Shown in pieces: positions 16,500 to 24,842 of a DNA stretch of 47,656 bases. Within the stretch, counting starts at the first letter, position 1; every line of letters begins with the position of its first letter. The translations under genes and the position numbers were made by a program. The stretch covers positions 1-47,656 of the forward strand of contig DFTH01000016.1 of the NCBI GenBank assembly GCA_002379425.1. Reading direction: 5' to 3'. Under the pieces are notes generated by a model. The model saw nothing but the letters and a program-made list of their open reading frames with translations, was not told where the DNA came from and made no database searches. Origin of the DNA: Prevotella sp. UBA4217. GTDB taxonomy: Bacteria > Bacteroidota > Bacteroidia > Bacteroidales > Bacteroidaceae.

Positions 16500-18560
16500 T
16501 CAGAATTTAATGTTAAAGGCGACTGACGGCACGATGCCGAAGAGCGAATACTGTACGGCTCGCGTACGGGCACCGTTTTCACTGTCCTCGAAGTTGATCA
16601 GGAATGGGTTGTACCTATTATATAGGTTGTAGATGCTGAACACCCACTGTTGGGTGCACCAGGAGCGCTTCTTCGTCAGAACGGCGCTGAGGTCGAGGTG
16701 GTGGTAGTCGGGGGCGCGATAGCCGTTGCGCTCTGAGTAGTAGTAGATCCAGTTGTCGATCAACTGGTACTTGCCGCTGGGTGCCGTGAAGGCCTGACCA
16801 CTGTTGAAAACCCAGGCTGCGTTGAAGGTCCATTTGTCGTTGAGTCTGTACATCGCCACCAAGTTTACGTCGTGGCGGCGGTCGTTGTTGGCGTCGTACC
16901 AGTTCCCGCCATTGATGCCGGGGATACGCGTCTTCGACCATGCCAGTGTATAGGAGAGCCATCCCGTCAGTTTCCCCGCATTCTTGCGGGCACAGAGTTC
17001 CACGCCGTAACTCTTCCCTTCCCCGGGCAGCACAAGGCGCTCGATCTCAATTTCACTGCCGAACGATTTGCCGTCTCGGTAGTCAATCACGTGGTCCGTC
17101 TTTCTATAGTAGGTCTCCAGTGAGAAGTCGTAGTCCTGTGAGGGTGTCATTATATAGAAGCCTGCACTTACCTGGTCGGCCACCTCTGGCTCGATGATGT
17201 TACTGCTGATGGCATAGCGGTCGAAAGGGGTGGAGGTGCTCTGGTTACGCAGGGCGTGGATGTTCTGCGTGGTACGGGCATATCCCAGTTTGATGCTTGT
17301 CAGTTCGGTGGGCTGGTAACTGATGCTTGCGCGGGGCTCCAGGTTTACGTAGGTCTTCACGATCTGGTTGTCGCTGTAGTTGTAGTACCAGGAGATGGTA
17401 CCATCGGGGTCAATGTCATAGTAGAGTGAGCCGCCAAGAGGGGAGAAGGTGTTCAGCCTGAGTCCCAGCGAGGCCGTGAGGACTTCGGAGAAATTCAGCG
17501 TGCCGTTGACCCAGGCGGCGTTTTCCCAGGCCCTGCGCTCCTCCTTGCCGTATTTGCTGACAATCTGCCACTCGGCTGACTTTACGTTCAGCAACGATGA
17601 CTGGAAGCCTGTCTTCAACTGGTGCCTGCCCAGTTCGATGTGGAAGTCCTGCCTGAGACTGCTCTGGCGGATATGTCCCTTGTAAGAGAGGTTGAAGCCA
17701 GAGAAATCCACACCGTTATTGGTCTGGTAGCCGCTGTAATAGAGCGTGGTCTGCGAGTTGGAACCGCCGTTGAAGTGGTGGAGCCATTTCAGACTGCCCG
17801 TCAGGTTGCCCCAGCGGATATCCACCATCTTATCCACGGCTGTCTTGTCGTTGCCCGTGAAGAAGGTCAGGAAGAGTTGGTTGCGCGCATCAATCGTCCA
17901 GTCGAGTTTTGCGTTGACATCGTAGAAATACAAGGTGTTGTTCTTGAAGTCGTTTGACAGTTTCAGGAACATATCCATATACGTGCGCCTGGCGGTGATG
18001 AGAAATGTAGCCTCGTCCTTCACGATGGGGCCCTCGATGGTGGCCTTGGCGGAGAGCAGCCCGATGGTTGCCCCTCCGTGGAAGCCTGTCCTGCTGCCTG
18101 TCTTGCCCGTAATGTCAAGCACGGCCGAGGAGGCCCCGCCATACTGGGCGGGCAACAATCCTTTATAGAGCGTTGCTGAGGCCAGGGCATCGTCGTTGAA
18201 GGCCGAGAAGAGACCTGCCATGTGGCCCACGTTATACACGGGGGCATTGTCGAAGAGCACCAGATTCTGCGCTGATGTGCCGCCACGTACCTGGAAACCG
18301 CTGGAGGCGTCGCTCTCCGACTTCACGCCTGGCAGCAGTTGGATGGAGCGGATGATGTCGTTCTCGCCAAACAACTGGGGAGTGGAGGTCAGGTTCTCTA
18401 TCTGTATCGTCTCGGCACCCGTCTGCACGTTCTGTATGCGCTGTCGGGCAGAGTTAGAGGTCACCACCACTTCCTCCAGCCGCTCCGTGCGGATGGAGTC
18501 CTCGCCCTCAGGGGTGACTGACGTCAAAAATACAGAAAGTAGGATGCTTAGTATGTTCAT
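16500..18560 (-). CDS. TonB-dependent outer-membrane receptor
   Basis: 686 residues from the ATG at 18560, which lies 5 nt after a promoter box; an upstream in-frame ATG would precede the promoter. A signal peptide is followed by a plug domain from about 30 (LEEVVVTSNSARQRIQNVQ; QLLPGVKSESDASSGFQVRGG; LVLFDNAPVYNVGHMAGLF) and a 22-strand barrel ending VAFNIKF with a terminal Phe. It lacks the N-terminal carboxypeptidase-like domain that most DUF4249-linked receptors carry. Imports a large nutrient or metal complex using TonB energy; the substrate is unknown. Operon with the DUF4249 lipoprotein. Confidence 0.9.
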   Translation of the reverse strand: MNILSILLSVFLTSVTPEGEDSIRTERLEEVVVTSNSARQRIQNVQTGAETIQIENLTSTPQLFGENDIIRSIQLLPGVKSESDASSGFQVRGGTSAQNLVLFDNAPVYNVGHMAGLFSAFNDDALASATLYKGLLPAQYGGASSAVLDITGKTGSRTGFHGGATIGLLSAKATIEGPIVKDEATFLITARRTYMDMFLKLSNDFKNNTLYFYDVNAKLDWTIDARNQLFLTFFTGNDKTAVDKMVDIRWGNLTGSLKWLHHFNGGSNSQTTLYYSGYQTNNGVDFSGFNLSYKGHIRQSSLRQDFHIELGRHQLKTGFQSSLLNVKSAEWQIVSKYGKEERRAWENAAWVNGTLNFSEVLTASLGLRLNTFSPLGGSLYYDIDPDGTISWYYNYSDNQIVKTYVNLEPRASISYQPTELTSIKLGYARTTQNIHALRNQSTSTPFDRYAISSNIIEPEVADQVSAGFYIMTPSQDYDFSLETYYRKTDHVIDYRDGKSFGSEIEIERLVLPGEGKSYGVELCARKNAGKLTGWLSYTLAWSKTRIPGINGGNWYDANNDRRHDVNLVAMYRLNDKWTFNAAWVFNSGQAFTAPSGKYQLIDNWIYYYSERNGYRAPDYHHLDLSAVLTKKRSWCTQQWVFSIYNLYNRYNPFLINFEDSENGARTRAVQYSLFGIVPSVAFNIKF

Positions 18561-18565
18561 CGGTG

Positions 18566-18597
18566 CAAAGGTACTAATAAGTGGGCAAATTACCAAA
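18566..18597 (-). promoter_or_regulatory. Promoter of the TonB receptor/DUF4249 operon
   Basis: Minus-strand TTTG (18597-18594), 20 bp, TACCTTTG (18573-18566). The receptor ATG follows after 5 nt, close to leaderless. Confidence 0.65.
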
Positions 18598-18637
18598 ATA
18601 AATTAATATTTATGATGCCCATTTCATGATTATTTCG

Positions 18638-18645
18638 TATCTTTG
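18638..18645 (+). promoter_or_regulatory. -7 box (TATCTTTG) for the 18673 lipoprotein gene
   Basis: TATCTTTG, 27 nt before the ATG. No good -33 match. Confidence 0.55.
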
Positions 18646-18672
18646 CCCCATAAAACGTAAACTTTACATGAT

Positions 18673-19149
18673 ATGAAGCATTTAGTTTTGGCCCTGGTGG
18701 CCGTTGTGGCCCTTGGTGCCTGTAGTAGTGGAGAAAAGGAACTGAAGTATCGTGGACTGTCGATGGCATTGCCTTTCCAGACATTCGTGGATTCCATGCA
18801 GGCGCGTGGCTTTGCCGTGGATTCGGCAAAGACGGATTCCGCATGGACGCGCGTTGTCATGGCCAAGCCGACGGAGAAGTTCCGTCTGATGCTGGCGCAG
18901 CAGGATGGTAAGTTGATTGCCCTGCAGGAGAACTACAAGATTTCTACCAATGACAGTACGCGCCAACTCTGGCAGCAGATGCATGACCAGTTTGAGAAGG
19001 AGATCGGCGCCTGGCCTAACATGCTGAAGAACGGTGACGACCATCGCGTGGCAAAGTTCGAGGCAGATGGCGGCTTCATCACCCTCACACTGGAGAATAC
19101 CTATACGCCCACCCTCCAGGTGCTTTACGAGGTGAAGTCAAAGAAATAA
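18673..19149 (+). CDS. Small lipoprotein of unknown function
   Basis: 158 residues. Signal peptide MKHLVLALVAVVALGACSS with lipobox LGAC (Cys 17), then SGEKELKYRGLSMALPFQTFVDSMQARGF. Followed by a repeating beta-strand and helix pattern with DGKLIALQENYKI and GGFITLTLENTY. No domain is recognised, although the type is common in Bacteroidales. Own promoter; convergent with the AraC-type regulator gene, 10 bp between stops. Confidence 0.75.
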   Translation: MKHLVLALVAVVALGACSSGEKELKYRGLSMALPFQTFVDSMQARGFAVDSAKTDSAWTRVVMAKPTEKFRLMLAQQDGKLIALQENYKISTNDSTRQLWQQMHDQFEKEIGAWPNMLKNGDDHRVAKFEADGGFITLTLENTYTPTLQVLYEVKSKK

Positions 19150-19159
19150 TGAATTTGTG

Positions 19160-20203
19160 TTAGGAGTGACGGATGGCGTTCATCTTCTTTTTGTATGTGC
19201 CAGGTGACATTCCTTTCAACTTCTGGAACGAACGGTGGAAAGTAGAAATTGAATTGAATCCACTTTCTGTCGCGATGCGTTCTATGGTATAGTCGGGATG
19301 TTCCTGCATCAACGGGATACTCTTCTTCTCTATGCGCAGGCTGTTGATATAGTCGTAGAAAGTGGTTTGCAAGACGTTGACGAAGTAGTCGCTCAGGTAA
19401 GTGCGGTTGGTACCTACATGAGTAGCCAGATCCTTAATCGACAATTGGGGATTGAGGTAGAGTCCTTCCTGCTCCATCATTTTAGGAAGTGTATCCTCAA
19501 AGGCGTAAAATCTGCCTCCCCCAACTGCAGGCTCAATGACAAGCGGCTCCATATCGACAGGCTTCTGATGGAGAATGCGCTCCAATGTGTACTGCCATAG
19601 GATGATAGATGATGCGTAATATAGACTGTCGGCCAGAGGAACGCGGATGATTGAAATGGCGACCCATATCAGTTGGCAGATCACAAAGAACAAGGCTACT
19701 ATTCTCAGCCATGAAATATCGGTATCGTCAATGTTCGAGAAGTTGTCTCGGATATACTTCGCATATGTTAGTGCCTGTCTCAGCCAGACAAAGAAGATAA
19801 CTGTTCCAGCAATGGTCAGACATACGAGATAACAGTTTATGACCGTTTGTGATGGCCAAACTGCGTATAGGATAAAGAAGGGAATATACACCATCAGCAT
19901 GCCCAGTGCCTTTCTCCATGTAGCCCATCTGGGACGGATAAGCTCATATAATAAAAAAGTGTAGCCTATAAGTGACGTACCATCGAGAAGGACGACAATA
20001 TCTTGCAAAACCTGACTGCTTGCATCGTATTGTGTAAAGATAAAGTCTTTCAGGTTAAGCACAGTCCACTGAAGGAAGATGCATCCAACGACTATTTGCA
20101 GTCGCGATGATTCCTTTCTTCGGAACAGAAAATAGGCTGACAATGCAAAGTATGCTGTCGCTATTCCGCTTAAGAAAACAGACAAGAATCGGGGATCTAT
20201 CAT
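19160..20203 (-). CDS. Membrane-anchored AraC-family regulator
   Basis: 347 residues. The first 220 contain about six to seven hydrophobic helices (FLSGIATAYFALSAYFLF; LGMLMVYIPFFILYAVWP; IAGTVIFFVWL; IVALFFVICQLIWVAISII). Residues about 245-345 are a full AraC/XylS DNA-binding domain (LSIKDLATHVGTNRTYLSDYFV and TIERIATESGFNSISTFHRSFQKLKGMSPGTYK), both helix-turn-helix parts intact. This layout, common in Bacteroidetes, suggests membrane-coupled sensing. It is divergent from two exported-protein genes whose upstream regions share a direct repeat spaced about 20-21 bp, suitable for an AraC-type protein, so these are likely its targets. Confidence 0.88.
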   Translation of the reverse strand: MIDPRFLSVFLSGIATAYFALSAYFLFRRKESSRLQIVVGCIFLQWTVLNLKDFIFTQYDASSQVLQDIVVLLDGTSLIGYTFLLYELIRPRWATWRKALGMLMVYIPFFILYAVWPSQTVINCYLVCLTIAGTVIFFVWLRQALTYAKYIRDNFSNIDDTDISWLRIVALFFVICQLIWVAISIIRVPLADSLYYASSIILWQYTLERILHQKPVDMEPLVIEPAVGGGRFYAFEDTLPKMMEQEGLYLNPQLSIKDLATHVGTNRTYLSDYFVNVLQTTFYDYINSLRIEKKSIPLMQEHPDYTIERIATESGFNSISTFHRSFQKLKGMSPGTYKKKMNAIRHS

Positions 20204-20225
20204 GACTTTTTATCGTTTTGCTCTA

Positions 20226-20233
20226 CAAAGATA
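20226..20233 (-). promoter_or_regulatory. -7 box (TATCTTTG) for the AraC-type regulator
   Basis: Minus-strand TATCTTTG, 22 nt before the ATG at 20203. -33 not obvious. Confidence 0.55.
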
Positions 20234-20290
20234 CGAATAAAGACCAAATAAACGCCTCACGCCATCTCATTTTTATGTGAATTTGTTTAA

Positions 20291-20319
20291 ATGATACAAT
20301 TTTTGTCTAATTGACATAA
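20291..20319 (+). promoter_or_regulatory. Candidate AraC-type operator upstream of the 20375 gene
   Basis: ATGATACAA (20291) and TTGACATAA (20311) are imperfect direct repeats 20 bp apart. The block ACAA-N4-TGTCTAATTGACATAA closely matches ACAA-N5-TGTTTCATTGACACAA at 21134-21158. It lies just upstream of the -7 box at 20340, overlapping the -33 position. Confidence 0.5.
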
Positions 20320-20339
20320 ACTGCCTGGGGTTTTTATTG

Positions 20340-20347
20340 TATCTTTG
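20340..20347 (+). promoter_or_regulatory. -7 box (TATCTTTG) for the 20375 gene
   Basis: TATCTTTG with 27 nt to the ATG. The -33 TTTG is replaced by the operator-like TTGACATAA, consistent with an activator-dependent promoter. Confidence 0.55.
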
Positions 20348-20374
20348 CCAACGATAAAAGTATATGACAGAAAC

Positions 20375-21073
20375 ATGCGGAAGACATTGATATTGATAAT
20401 CGTGTATGTACTCCCTATGGTGAGTATGGCCGGTGACGTGGCAAAGTATTGCATGACCTATGCTGATTATGTAGCAGACAAGTGGGTACCTGTAGATTCT
20501 CTTGTTAAAGGACGTTCGCACCAACTGTGCCAGTTAGAGTATAAGAGCAATGGCTATAAGATAAAAACAGGTGATAAAGTAGCTGACAAGATACTGAAGG
20601 ATCAGGTGTTTGCCGTCAGTTATGGGAAATGGATATTTGTGAATTGCCGTAACCTACGTTATAACAATGCACCTCTCGATACAAGGAACTATGTCAGAGC
20701 TTTCCGTTATAACGGGAATATGCTTGGCATGGCCATCGTTCGCAGCAACATGGCAACCATTCTGACGGAGATGTGTCTTGATGTCACCGGCTATCTTGTT
20801 CCTTTTGGGTTTAGCATAGCGTTAGGTATTACATCCTGGACAATTGATCTGGTCTCGGATAATTTGCGGAAGTGTCGCTGTTTCTTCATTGATGGAGATC
20901 CTGACCCTAACGGATGCTATTCTGTTACTTATATGAATGATGAGTATATACAATACTTATTGGTCGACGATTTTCATCTGTTAGAGCGTTATATGGCCGT
21001 CAGCAAAAAGAAGAAACGGCAGTCTGCGGCAAACATCCTGCCCGTATTGATTGCTAAAGGTCTTGTCGAATAA
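20375..21073 (+). CDS. Exported protein, DUF6563-like, unknown function
   Basis: 232 residues from the ATG at 20375; an earlier alternative start lies before the transcription start. Signal peptide about 1-20 (MRKTLILIIVYVLPMVSMAG). The body has YADYVADKWVPVDSLVKGRS, FAVSYGKWIFVNCRNLRYNN and later one hydrophobic stretch (VTGYLVPFGFSIALGITSW). The VNCRNLR segment resembles small exported DUF6563-type Bacteroidales proteins; this assignment is tentative. The C-terminus is basic (KKKKRQSA). Base composition is more A/T-rich than neighbouring housekeeping genes. It sits between an AraC-type regulator and a large lipoprotein gene and shares an operator-like repeat with the latter. Confidence 0.6.
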   Translation: MRKTLILIIVYVLPMVSMAGDVAKYCMTYADYVADKWVPVDSLVKGRSHQLCQLEYKSNGYKIKTGDKVADKILKDQVFAVSYGKWIFVNCRNLRYNNAPLDTRNYVRAFRYNGNMLGMAIVRSNMATILTEMCLDVTGYLVPFGFSIALGITSWTIDLVSDNLRKCRCFFIDGDPDPNGCYSVTYMNDEYIQYLLVDDFHLLERYMAVSKKKKRQSAANILPVLIAKGLVE

Positions 21074-21128
21074 TGATAATCCTTTTTTTCTCCGAGAATT
21101 ATCAGTAAAAAGCTGCCCAAACGAGTCA

Positions 21129-21158
21129 TTGGCACAAATTCTTGTTTCATTGACACAA
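21129..21158 (+). promoter_or_regulatory. Candidate AraC-type operator upstream of the 21292 gene
   Basis: TTGGCACAA (21129-21137) and TTGACACAA (21150-21158) are direct repeats exactly 21 bp apart, the geometry expected for the two helix-turn-helix units of AraC-type proteins. It matches the element at 20291-20319. Confidence 0.55.
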
Positions 21159-21163
21159 TTTTT

Positions 21164-21186
21164 CCCCTCACCATTGCATTGAGGGG
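21164..21186. other. Hairpin CCCCTCA/TGAGGGG in the promoter region of the 21292 gene
   Basis: 7-bp perfect arms (21164-21170 and 21180-21186) with a 9-nt loop. It lies 91 bp after the stop of the preceding gene and 23 bp before the -7 box at 21209. It could be a weak terminator of the upstream gene or an operator dyad; no T-run follows immediately. Confidence 0.4.
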
Positions 21187-21208
21187 TATTATCTATTCTT
21201 TTTTTTCA

Positions 21209-21216
21209 TAACTTTG
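21209..21216 (+). promoter_or_regulatory. -7 box (TAACTTTG) for the 21292 lipoprotein gene
   Basis: TAACTTTG fits TAnnTTTG. The leader to the ATG is about 75 nt and extremely A/T-rich, with no Shine-Dalgarno. Confidence 0.55.
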
Positions 21217-21291
21217 CAAAAACTATTGTTCAAGATAAACGAGCAAAACTATAACATTATTTATATTATTCACAACTAAAAACAATTGATT

Positions 21292-23001
21292 ATGAAGAAA
21301 AATTATTTCAAAATCATGGCGGCCGCCATGTTGTTGGGAATGTCATTCGGCTTACAGTCGTGTGATGACGTTGTTGGAGAATCAGACAATCCTTCTGGAA
21401 GTACGGAAGAAGAGGTGGTATTGCCTGCTGGTGTCACTATTACAGCCAATGGTGCCACTTTCGGCATCAGTAAGCTTTCGGACATTACAGATTATCTTGA
21501 GTCGATCAAGAAGCAGATTAGCGACAAAGCCGGCAGCGAATTCGTGATCGATATCCAGGCTGAAGGTGATTTGGCAACGAGCAGTGACGAGAACACCATC
21601 GTGATTCCTGAGATCACGGACTACAACGTGACCCTCAATCTGCTGAGCAAACTGAATACCGCTGCTGCTCCGCTGACTGTGAAGCAGAGTGGCGAGACCA
21701 CGAGCGTCTTCAAGAACAAAATCAATGTATCCTTCGCCAACGATGACGTGGATCTCATTCTGAACCTCCCGGGTACAACGACAACCCTGAACAATCTTAA
21801 CAGTCTGCAGATTCTCAACGGTCTGTCAGTCGTAAAGGACGGTGGTGTCATCAAGACCTTCGTCTGGGCACCTATCAAGACCGAGTATTTCATGAACAAC
21901 GGCGATTCCGAGTGGGTGAAGGTGACTAATGCCAGCGGTGAGGAAGAGTATCAGCCTAATGTTCAGCCTGAAAAGGGTGACGGAGATTCTTACAAATTCA
22001 AGAACCTGAAGATCGTGAAGGGAGAAGGCGACTATGCTGCCGTCAATATCAACAATGAAGAATACACCCTAGACAAATTGACGATTGCTGAAGGTGCTGT
22101 GGTAGTATTAAACTACACTCCCTATATTAAGGAAATCGTTGGTGAAGGCAATGGCGCTACCGTGAAAAGTTCCGATGTATGGTGGAAGGATGAAGAAAAG
22201 AAACTTGTTGATACCGACCTGAATCTCTATAATGTAGGGAAAATAACAAATATTACTATCGAACCTCTGCTCACTGGAGATTTTAAGGATGGTACGCTTA
22301 ATGCGGCATATATCTATAATGCACCCGCAGCTATCGAGAAGTGTGTATTTAAGTTTGGTTATGTGTCATTCAGAGATCCTGAGGCCGCTACAGCAACCGT
22401 TACAAGATGCGAATTCGAGGGAACTGGCAACGAAAAGGGCGTTACCATTGTTGCGCCCTATCAGAGTGACAAGATTACCAGTTTCAAGTTTAGTTTCTAC
22501 AAGTGTACCTTTGCAAAGGGCACGAAGTTCAGTTCAGAGGTTTATAGCAGTAAGCCGAAAGTTGACGAAAATGGTGAATATGTTTATAAGACCTACTATC
22601 GCTGGTGGGACTTTGACGAGAACGGACAGCCAGACTGGAATACATCTTGGACGAATAAGAGTGAGAGCCTAGATGACGTTCCGGCAACTGCTCAGGAAGT
22701 TGGCGAATGCAACGGTGGATGGGATGGTACTGAAGGAAAGACCAATAATGGCTATTCAGCAGGTTATTGGATAGAAGAAGAACTCCAATACGAGGATGCC
22801 GAATACAAGGACTATTATGTCTACCTGTCATTCGATGGTTGTGAGTACGATGGTGCAAACATTAAGGTTGAAGACATTATTGTCGGCTACCAGTCATCTC
22901 TCACAGGCGTATTGGTAAGATACGAGATAGACGGCAAACTTTATCGTGCGCTTTATGATGAAGAGAACAAAGTCTATACACTCATTCCTGCAGACAAGTA
23001 A
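21292..23001 (+). CDS. Large surface-type lipoprotein of unknown function
   Basis: 569 residues from the ATG at 21292. Lipobox LQSC (Cys 24) followed by DDVVGES, acidic like a Bacteroidetes surface-export signal. The N-terminal part (ITANGATFGISKLSDITDYLESIKKQI, then FVIDIQAEGDLATSSDENTIVIPEI) and the middle show repeated short beta strands with many Asn/Thr/Val, recalling the parallel beta-helix or leucine-rich-like cell-surface proteins of gut Bacteroidales. The last third is rich in Tyr/Trp/Asp. No enzyme motif is visible. Acidic, probably displayed outside the cell, and presumably controlled by the nearby AraC-type regulator through the shared repeat. Confidence 0.7.
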   Translation: MKKNYFKIMAAAMLLGMSFGLQSCDDVVGESDNPSGSTEEEVVLPAGVTITANGATFGISKLSDITDYLESIKKQISDKAGSEFVIDIQAEGDLATSSDENTIVIPEITDYNVTLNLLSKLNTAAAPLTVKQSGETTSVFKNKINVSFANDDVDLILNLPGTTTTLNNLNSLQILNGLSVVKDGGVIKTFVWAPIKTEYFMNNGDSEWVKVTNASGEEEYQPNVQPEKGDGDSYKFKNLKIVKGEGDYAAVNINNEEYTLDKLTIAEGAVVVLNYTPYIKEIVGEGNGATVKSSDVWWKDEEKKLVDTDLNLYNVGKITNITIEPLLTGDFKDGTLNAAYIYNAPAAIEKCVFKFGYVSFRDPEAATATVTRCEFEGTGNEKGVTIVAPYQSDKITSFKFSFYKCTFAKGTKFSSEVYSSKPKVDENGEYVYKTYYRWWDFDENGQPDWNTSWTNKSESLDDVPATAQEVGECNGGWDGTEGKTNNGYSAGYWIEEELQYEDAEYKDYYVYLSFDGCEYDGANIKVEDIIVGYQSSLTGVLVRYEIDGKLYRALYDEENKVYTLIPADK

Positions 23002-23023
23002 TTCTCATATCATTTCTACTTAA

Positions 23024-23056
23024 AGGGCGCAAAGGGGTCTGACCCCTTAGCGCCCT
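23024..23056. terminator. Bidirectional terminator
   Basis: Arms AGGGCGCAAAGGGGTC (23024-23039) and GACCCCTTAGCGCCCT (23041-23056) pair over 15 of 16 positions with a one-base centre, so a larger loop forms in RNA. It separates the lipoprotein gene from the convergent VirE fragment and touches the latter's stop codon. Confidence 0.75.
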
Positions 23057-23702
23057 ACCTTTCTATCATCTGGTACTTTGTACCTGTGTTGCTGTGCTTG
23101 CTTTCGAAGCGGAAGTCGTTGCGGGAGAGGGTGTTGCCGATTTTCTCGGGGGTGATGTTCTTCAGCGTCGATTTGCCGTATTTGCGCTGTAGCAGACTCA
23201 GAATGTCGGTAGTTGACCACCAGGTGCCCTTCTCGTCGGCAGCGGGTTTGCGGAAGAGGTTCGACAGCATCTCTGCCAGCGAGTCGATCCGCTGGAAACG
23301 CTCGTTTTCCTCGATCAATCGGGCAATCTCCTCGTCGTTCAGATAGTATCTGGCTCCATTGGCTATCTCCTGCTTCAGTTGGGCGTAGAGTTGACGATGG
23401 TTGAGAGTGTCGCTGAAATCGATCAGATCCGTGATTTCCACACAGACGAAACGACGGCTGCCCGTTGGATCCGTCAGCGGTTTGGGTTGATTGGTCGTGC
23501 CGATGAACGAGGTATAGCGACGATACTGCTTGTAGGCCTTGCCGTAAGGAGGACGGAACTTCACGTCGGCTGTCGAGAGCAGATACTTCAGCAGCACCTG
23601 CTGACGGGCCGTTGTCTTGTCGAACTCATCGATGTTGATCAGCGCAAAAGAGGTGAGTCCCAGATTCAGATCGGTCTCGTTCTTGAAGTTGATGCTGTCG
23701 CA
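23055..23702 (-). pseudogene. C-terminal fragment of a VirE/VapE-type superfamily 3 helicase-like protein
   Basis: About 215 residues. The text DSINFKNETDLNLGLTSF, ALINIDEFDKTTARQQ, LLSTADVKFRPPYGKAYKQY, SFIGTTNQPKPLTDP and TGSRRFVCVEITDL is the conserved second half of VirE-domain/primase-helicase proteins found in Bacteroidales mobile islands: Walker B-like INIDEFD, sensor-type TTN and the arginine-containing TGSRRF. The Walker A half is missing. A C-terminal winged-helix-like part (TTDILSLLQRKYGKSTLKN) is kept. Its 5' end is fused in frame to an unrelated secreted-protein fragment at about 23702, so this is the relic of an element rearrangement. Confidence 0.8.
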
Positions 23703-23962
23703 ACGTTGGAGCACTTCCTCTCCAACTTCGAAGGTGACAGTTTCGAAGGGACAAGTTCCGCGTAGGGTCAGTGTCAACTTTCCGTCAGGATGCTGCCAGA
23801 GCGAAGCCTCGTCATTACTTTCAATATCCATTTCCCCGCCTCTAATATAGGAGAAACTCTTCAACTGGCTCTTTGGAGCCTTCTTTTTCGCCATGACCGT
23901 CACACCAGCCATGAGCGCAACCAGCACAGAACTGCTGTTATAATCAATGTTCGCTTCGTCAT
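23703..23962 (-). pseudogene. Frameshifted N-terminal fragment of a small secreted protein
   Basis: From the ATG at 23962 the frame gives MTKRTLIITAVLC and then hits a stop at once. Shifting one base restores a good signal peptide end and mature start: ALMAGVTVMAKKKAPKS, then LKSFSYIRGGEMDIESNDEA and FETVTFEVGEEVLQR. This fits a family of small Bacteroidales exported proteins that start with a KKK stretch and a GGEM-like motif. The shift is inside the signal-peptide codons around 23920-23928. At about 23702 the sequence passes without a stop into the VirE fragment. A fused 285-codon frame from an internal ATG at 23912 is possible but unlikely to be functional. Confidence 0.6.
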
Positions 23963-23992
23963 GCTGTAAAGATTGGGTAAGTTTGGGAGATG

Positions 23993-24838
23993 TCAGAGCA
24001 TCTGGATGGTGTAGAGATAGACGACGGCAGAGGGGAAGGCCATCAGGGTGGAGTCGAAGCGGTCGAGCATGCCACCGTGGCCTGGGAGGATATTGCCGGA
24101 GTCCTTGATGCCGAGGGTGCGCTTGAAGAGGGATTCCACAAGGTCGCCCCAGGTGCCGAAGACGACGATGGTTACTCCGAGGCCGATCCACTCTAGAATA
24201 CCTAGGTTTCCTAGGATATCTAGGTTTCCTAGGATACTAGGAACCAGGCTAGCGACAACGATGACGAGGATGCCACCGCCGATGCTGCCCTCCCACGACT
24301 TGCCCGGGGAGATGCGGGGGAAGAGTTTGTGCCTGCCCAGCAGGGAACCACAGATATAGGCGCCAGCATCGTTGATCCAGAGGAACACGAATACGGAGAG
24401 CGGCACGTGCCAGGTATAGGTGATGTCATTGCCTGCGGATTGGAAGGCCAGCACGTTGATCATCGAGAAGGGCAGGGCGATGTAGAGTTGGCTCATCATC
24501 GTATAGGCCCAGTCGTGGATGGGGTCGGTCTGTTTCAGGTAGAGTTCTGCCACCATCAGGTAAATCAAGGTGACGAGATAGGGGATGAAGACGGCCGCTG
24601 ACGTGATGCCGCTGTTGAAGCCAGCCATGGCAAAGAAGAAATACACGCCTGCTACGGTGCAGATCATGCGGTTGACAGATACGTTCTCACGATCATTGAC
24701 CAGACCCGTGAACTCCCAGATGGTGAGTCCTGTCACTAAGGCAAACAGCAGTACCATCGCCAGAGGGCGCAGGAAACAGCAGACAATGGCGGCCACGAAA
24801 AATACCGCCGTAATGGTTCTGACGATAAAATTCTTCAT
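23993..24838 (-). CDS. cdsA: Phosphatidate cytidylyltransferase
   Basis: 281 residues from the ATG at 24838, 4 bp after the ftsH stop. Makes CDP-diacylglycerol from CTP and phosphatidic acid at the inner membrane, the precursor of all phospholipids. About eight membrane segments, and the full family signature near the C-terminus: SLFKRTLGIKDSGNILPGH followed by GGMLDRFD. The segment around residues 198-214 (SILGNLDILGNLGILEWIG), between two helices, is encoded by a 9-bp repeat and may be a recent in-frame expansion. Last gene of the rsfS-ftsH-cdsA operon. Confidence 0.93.
   Translation of the reverse strand: MKNFIVRTITAVFFVAAIVCCFLRPLAMVLLFALVTGLTIWEFTGLVNDRENVSVNRMICTVAGVYFFFAMAGFNSGITSAAVFIPYLVTLIYLMVAELYLKQTDPIHDWAYTMMSQLYIALPFSMINVLAFQSAGNDITYTWHVPLSVFVFLWINDAGAYICGSLLGRHKLFPRISPGKSWEGSIGGGILVIVVASLVPSILGNLDILGNLGILEWIGLGVTIVVFGTWGDLVESLFKRTLGIKDSGNILPGHGGMLDRFDSTLMAFPSAVVYLYTIQML
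24193..24241 (-). repeat. 9-bp tandem repeat (CTAGGATAC/CTAGGTTTC) inside cdsA
   Basis: Five units starting at 24193, 24202, 24211, 24220 and 24229 plus a partial copy. Read on the minus strand they encode ILGNLDILGNLGIL. The CTAG start and 9-bp length match the array at 16433-16486. Confidence 0.85.
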
Positions 24839-24842
24839 ATCC

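Noticed and set aside
22506..22513. TACCTTTG promoter-like box inside the large lipoprotein gene
   Set aside because: No TTTG at the right distance and no gene start follows; expected by chance in A/T-rich coding DNA.
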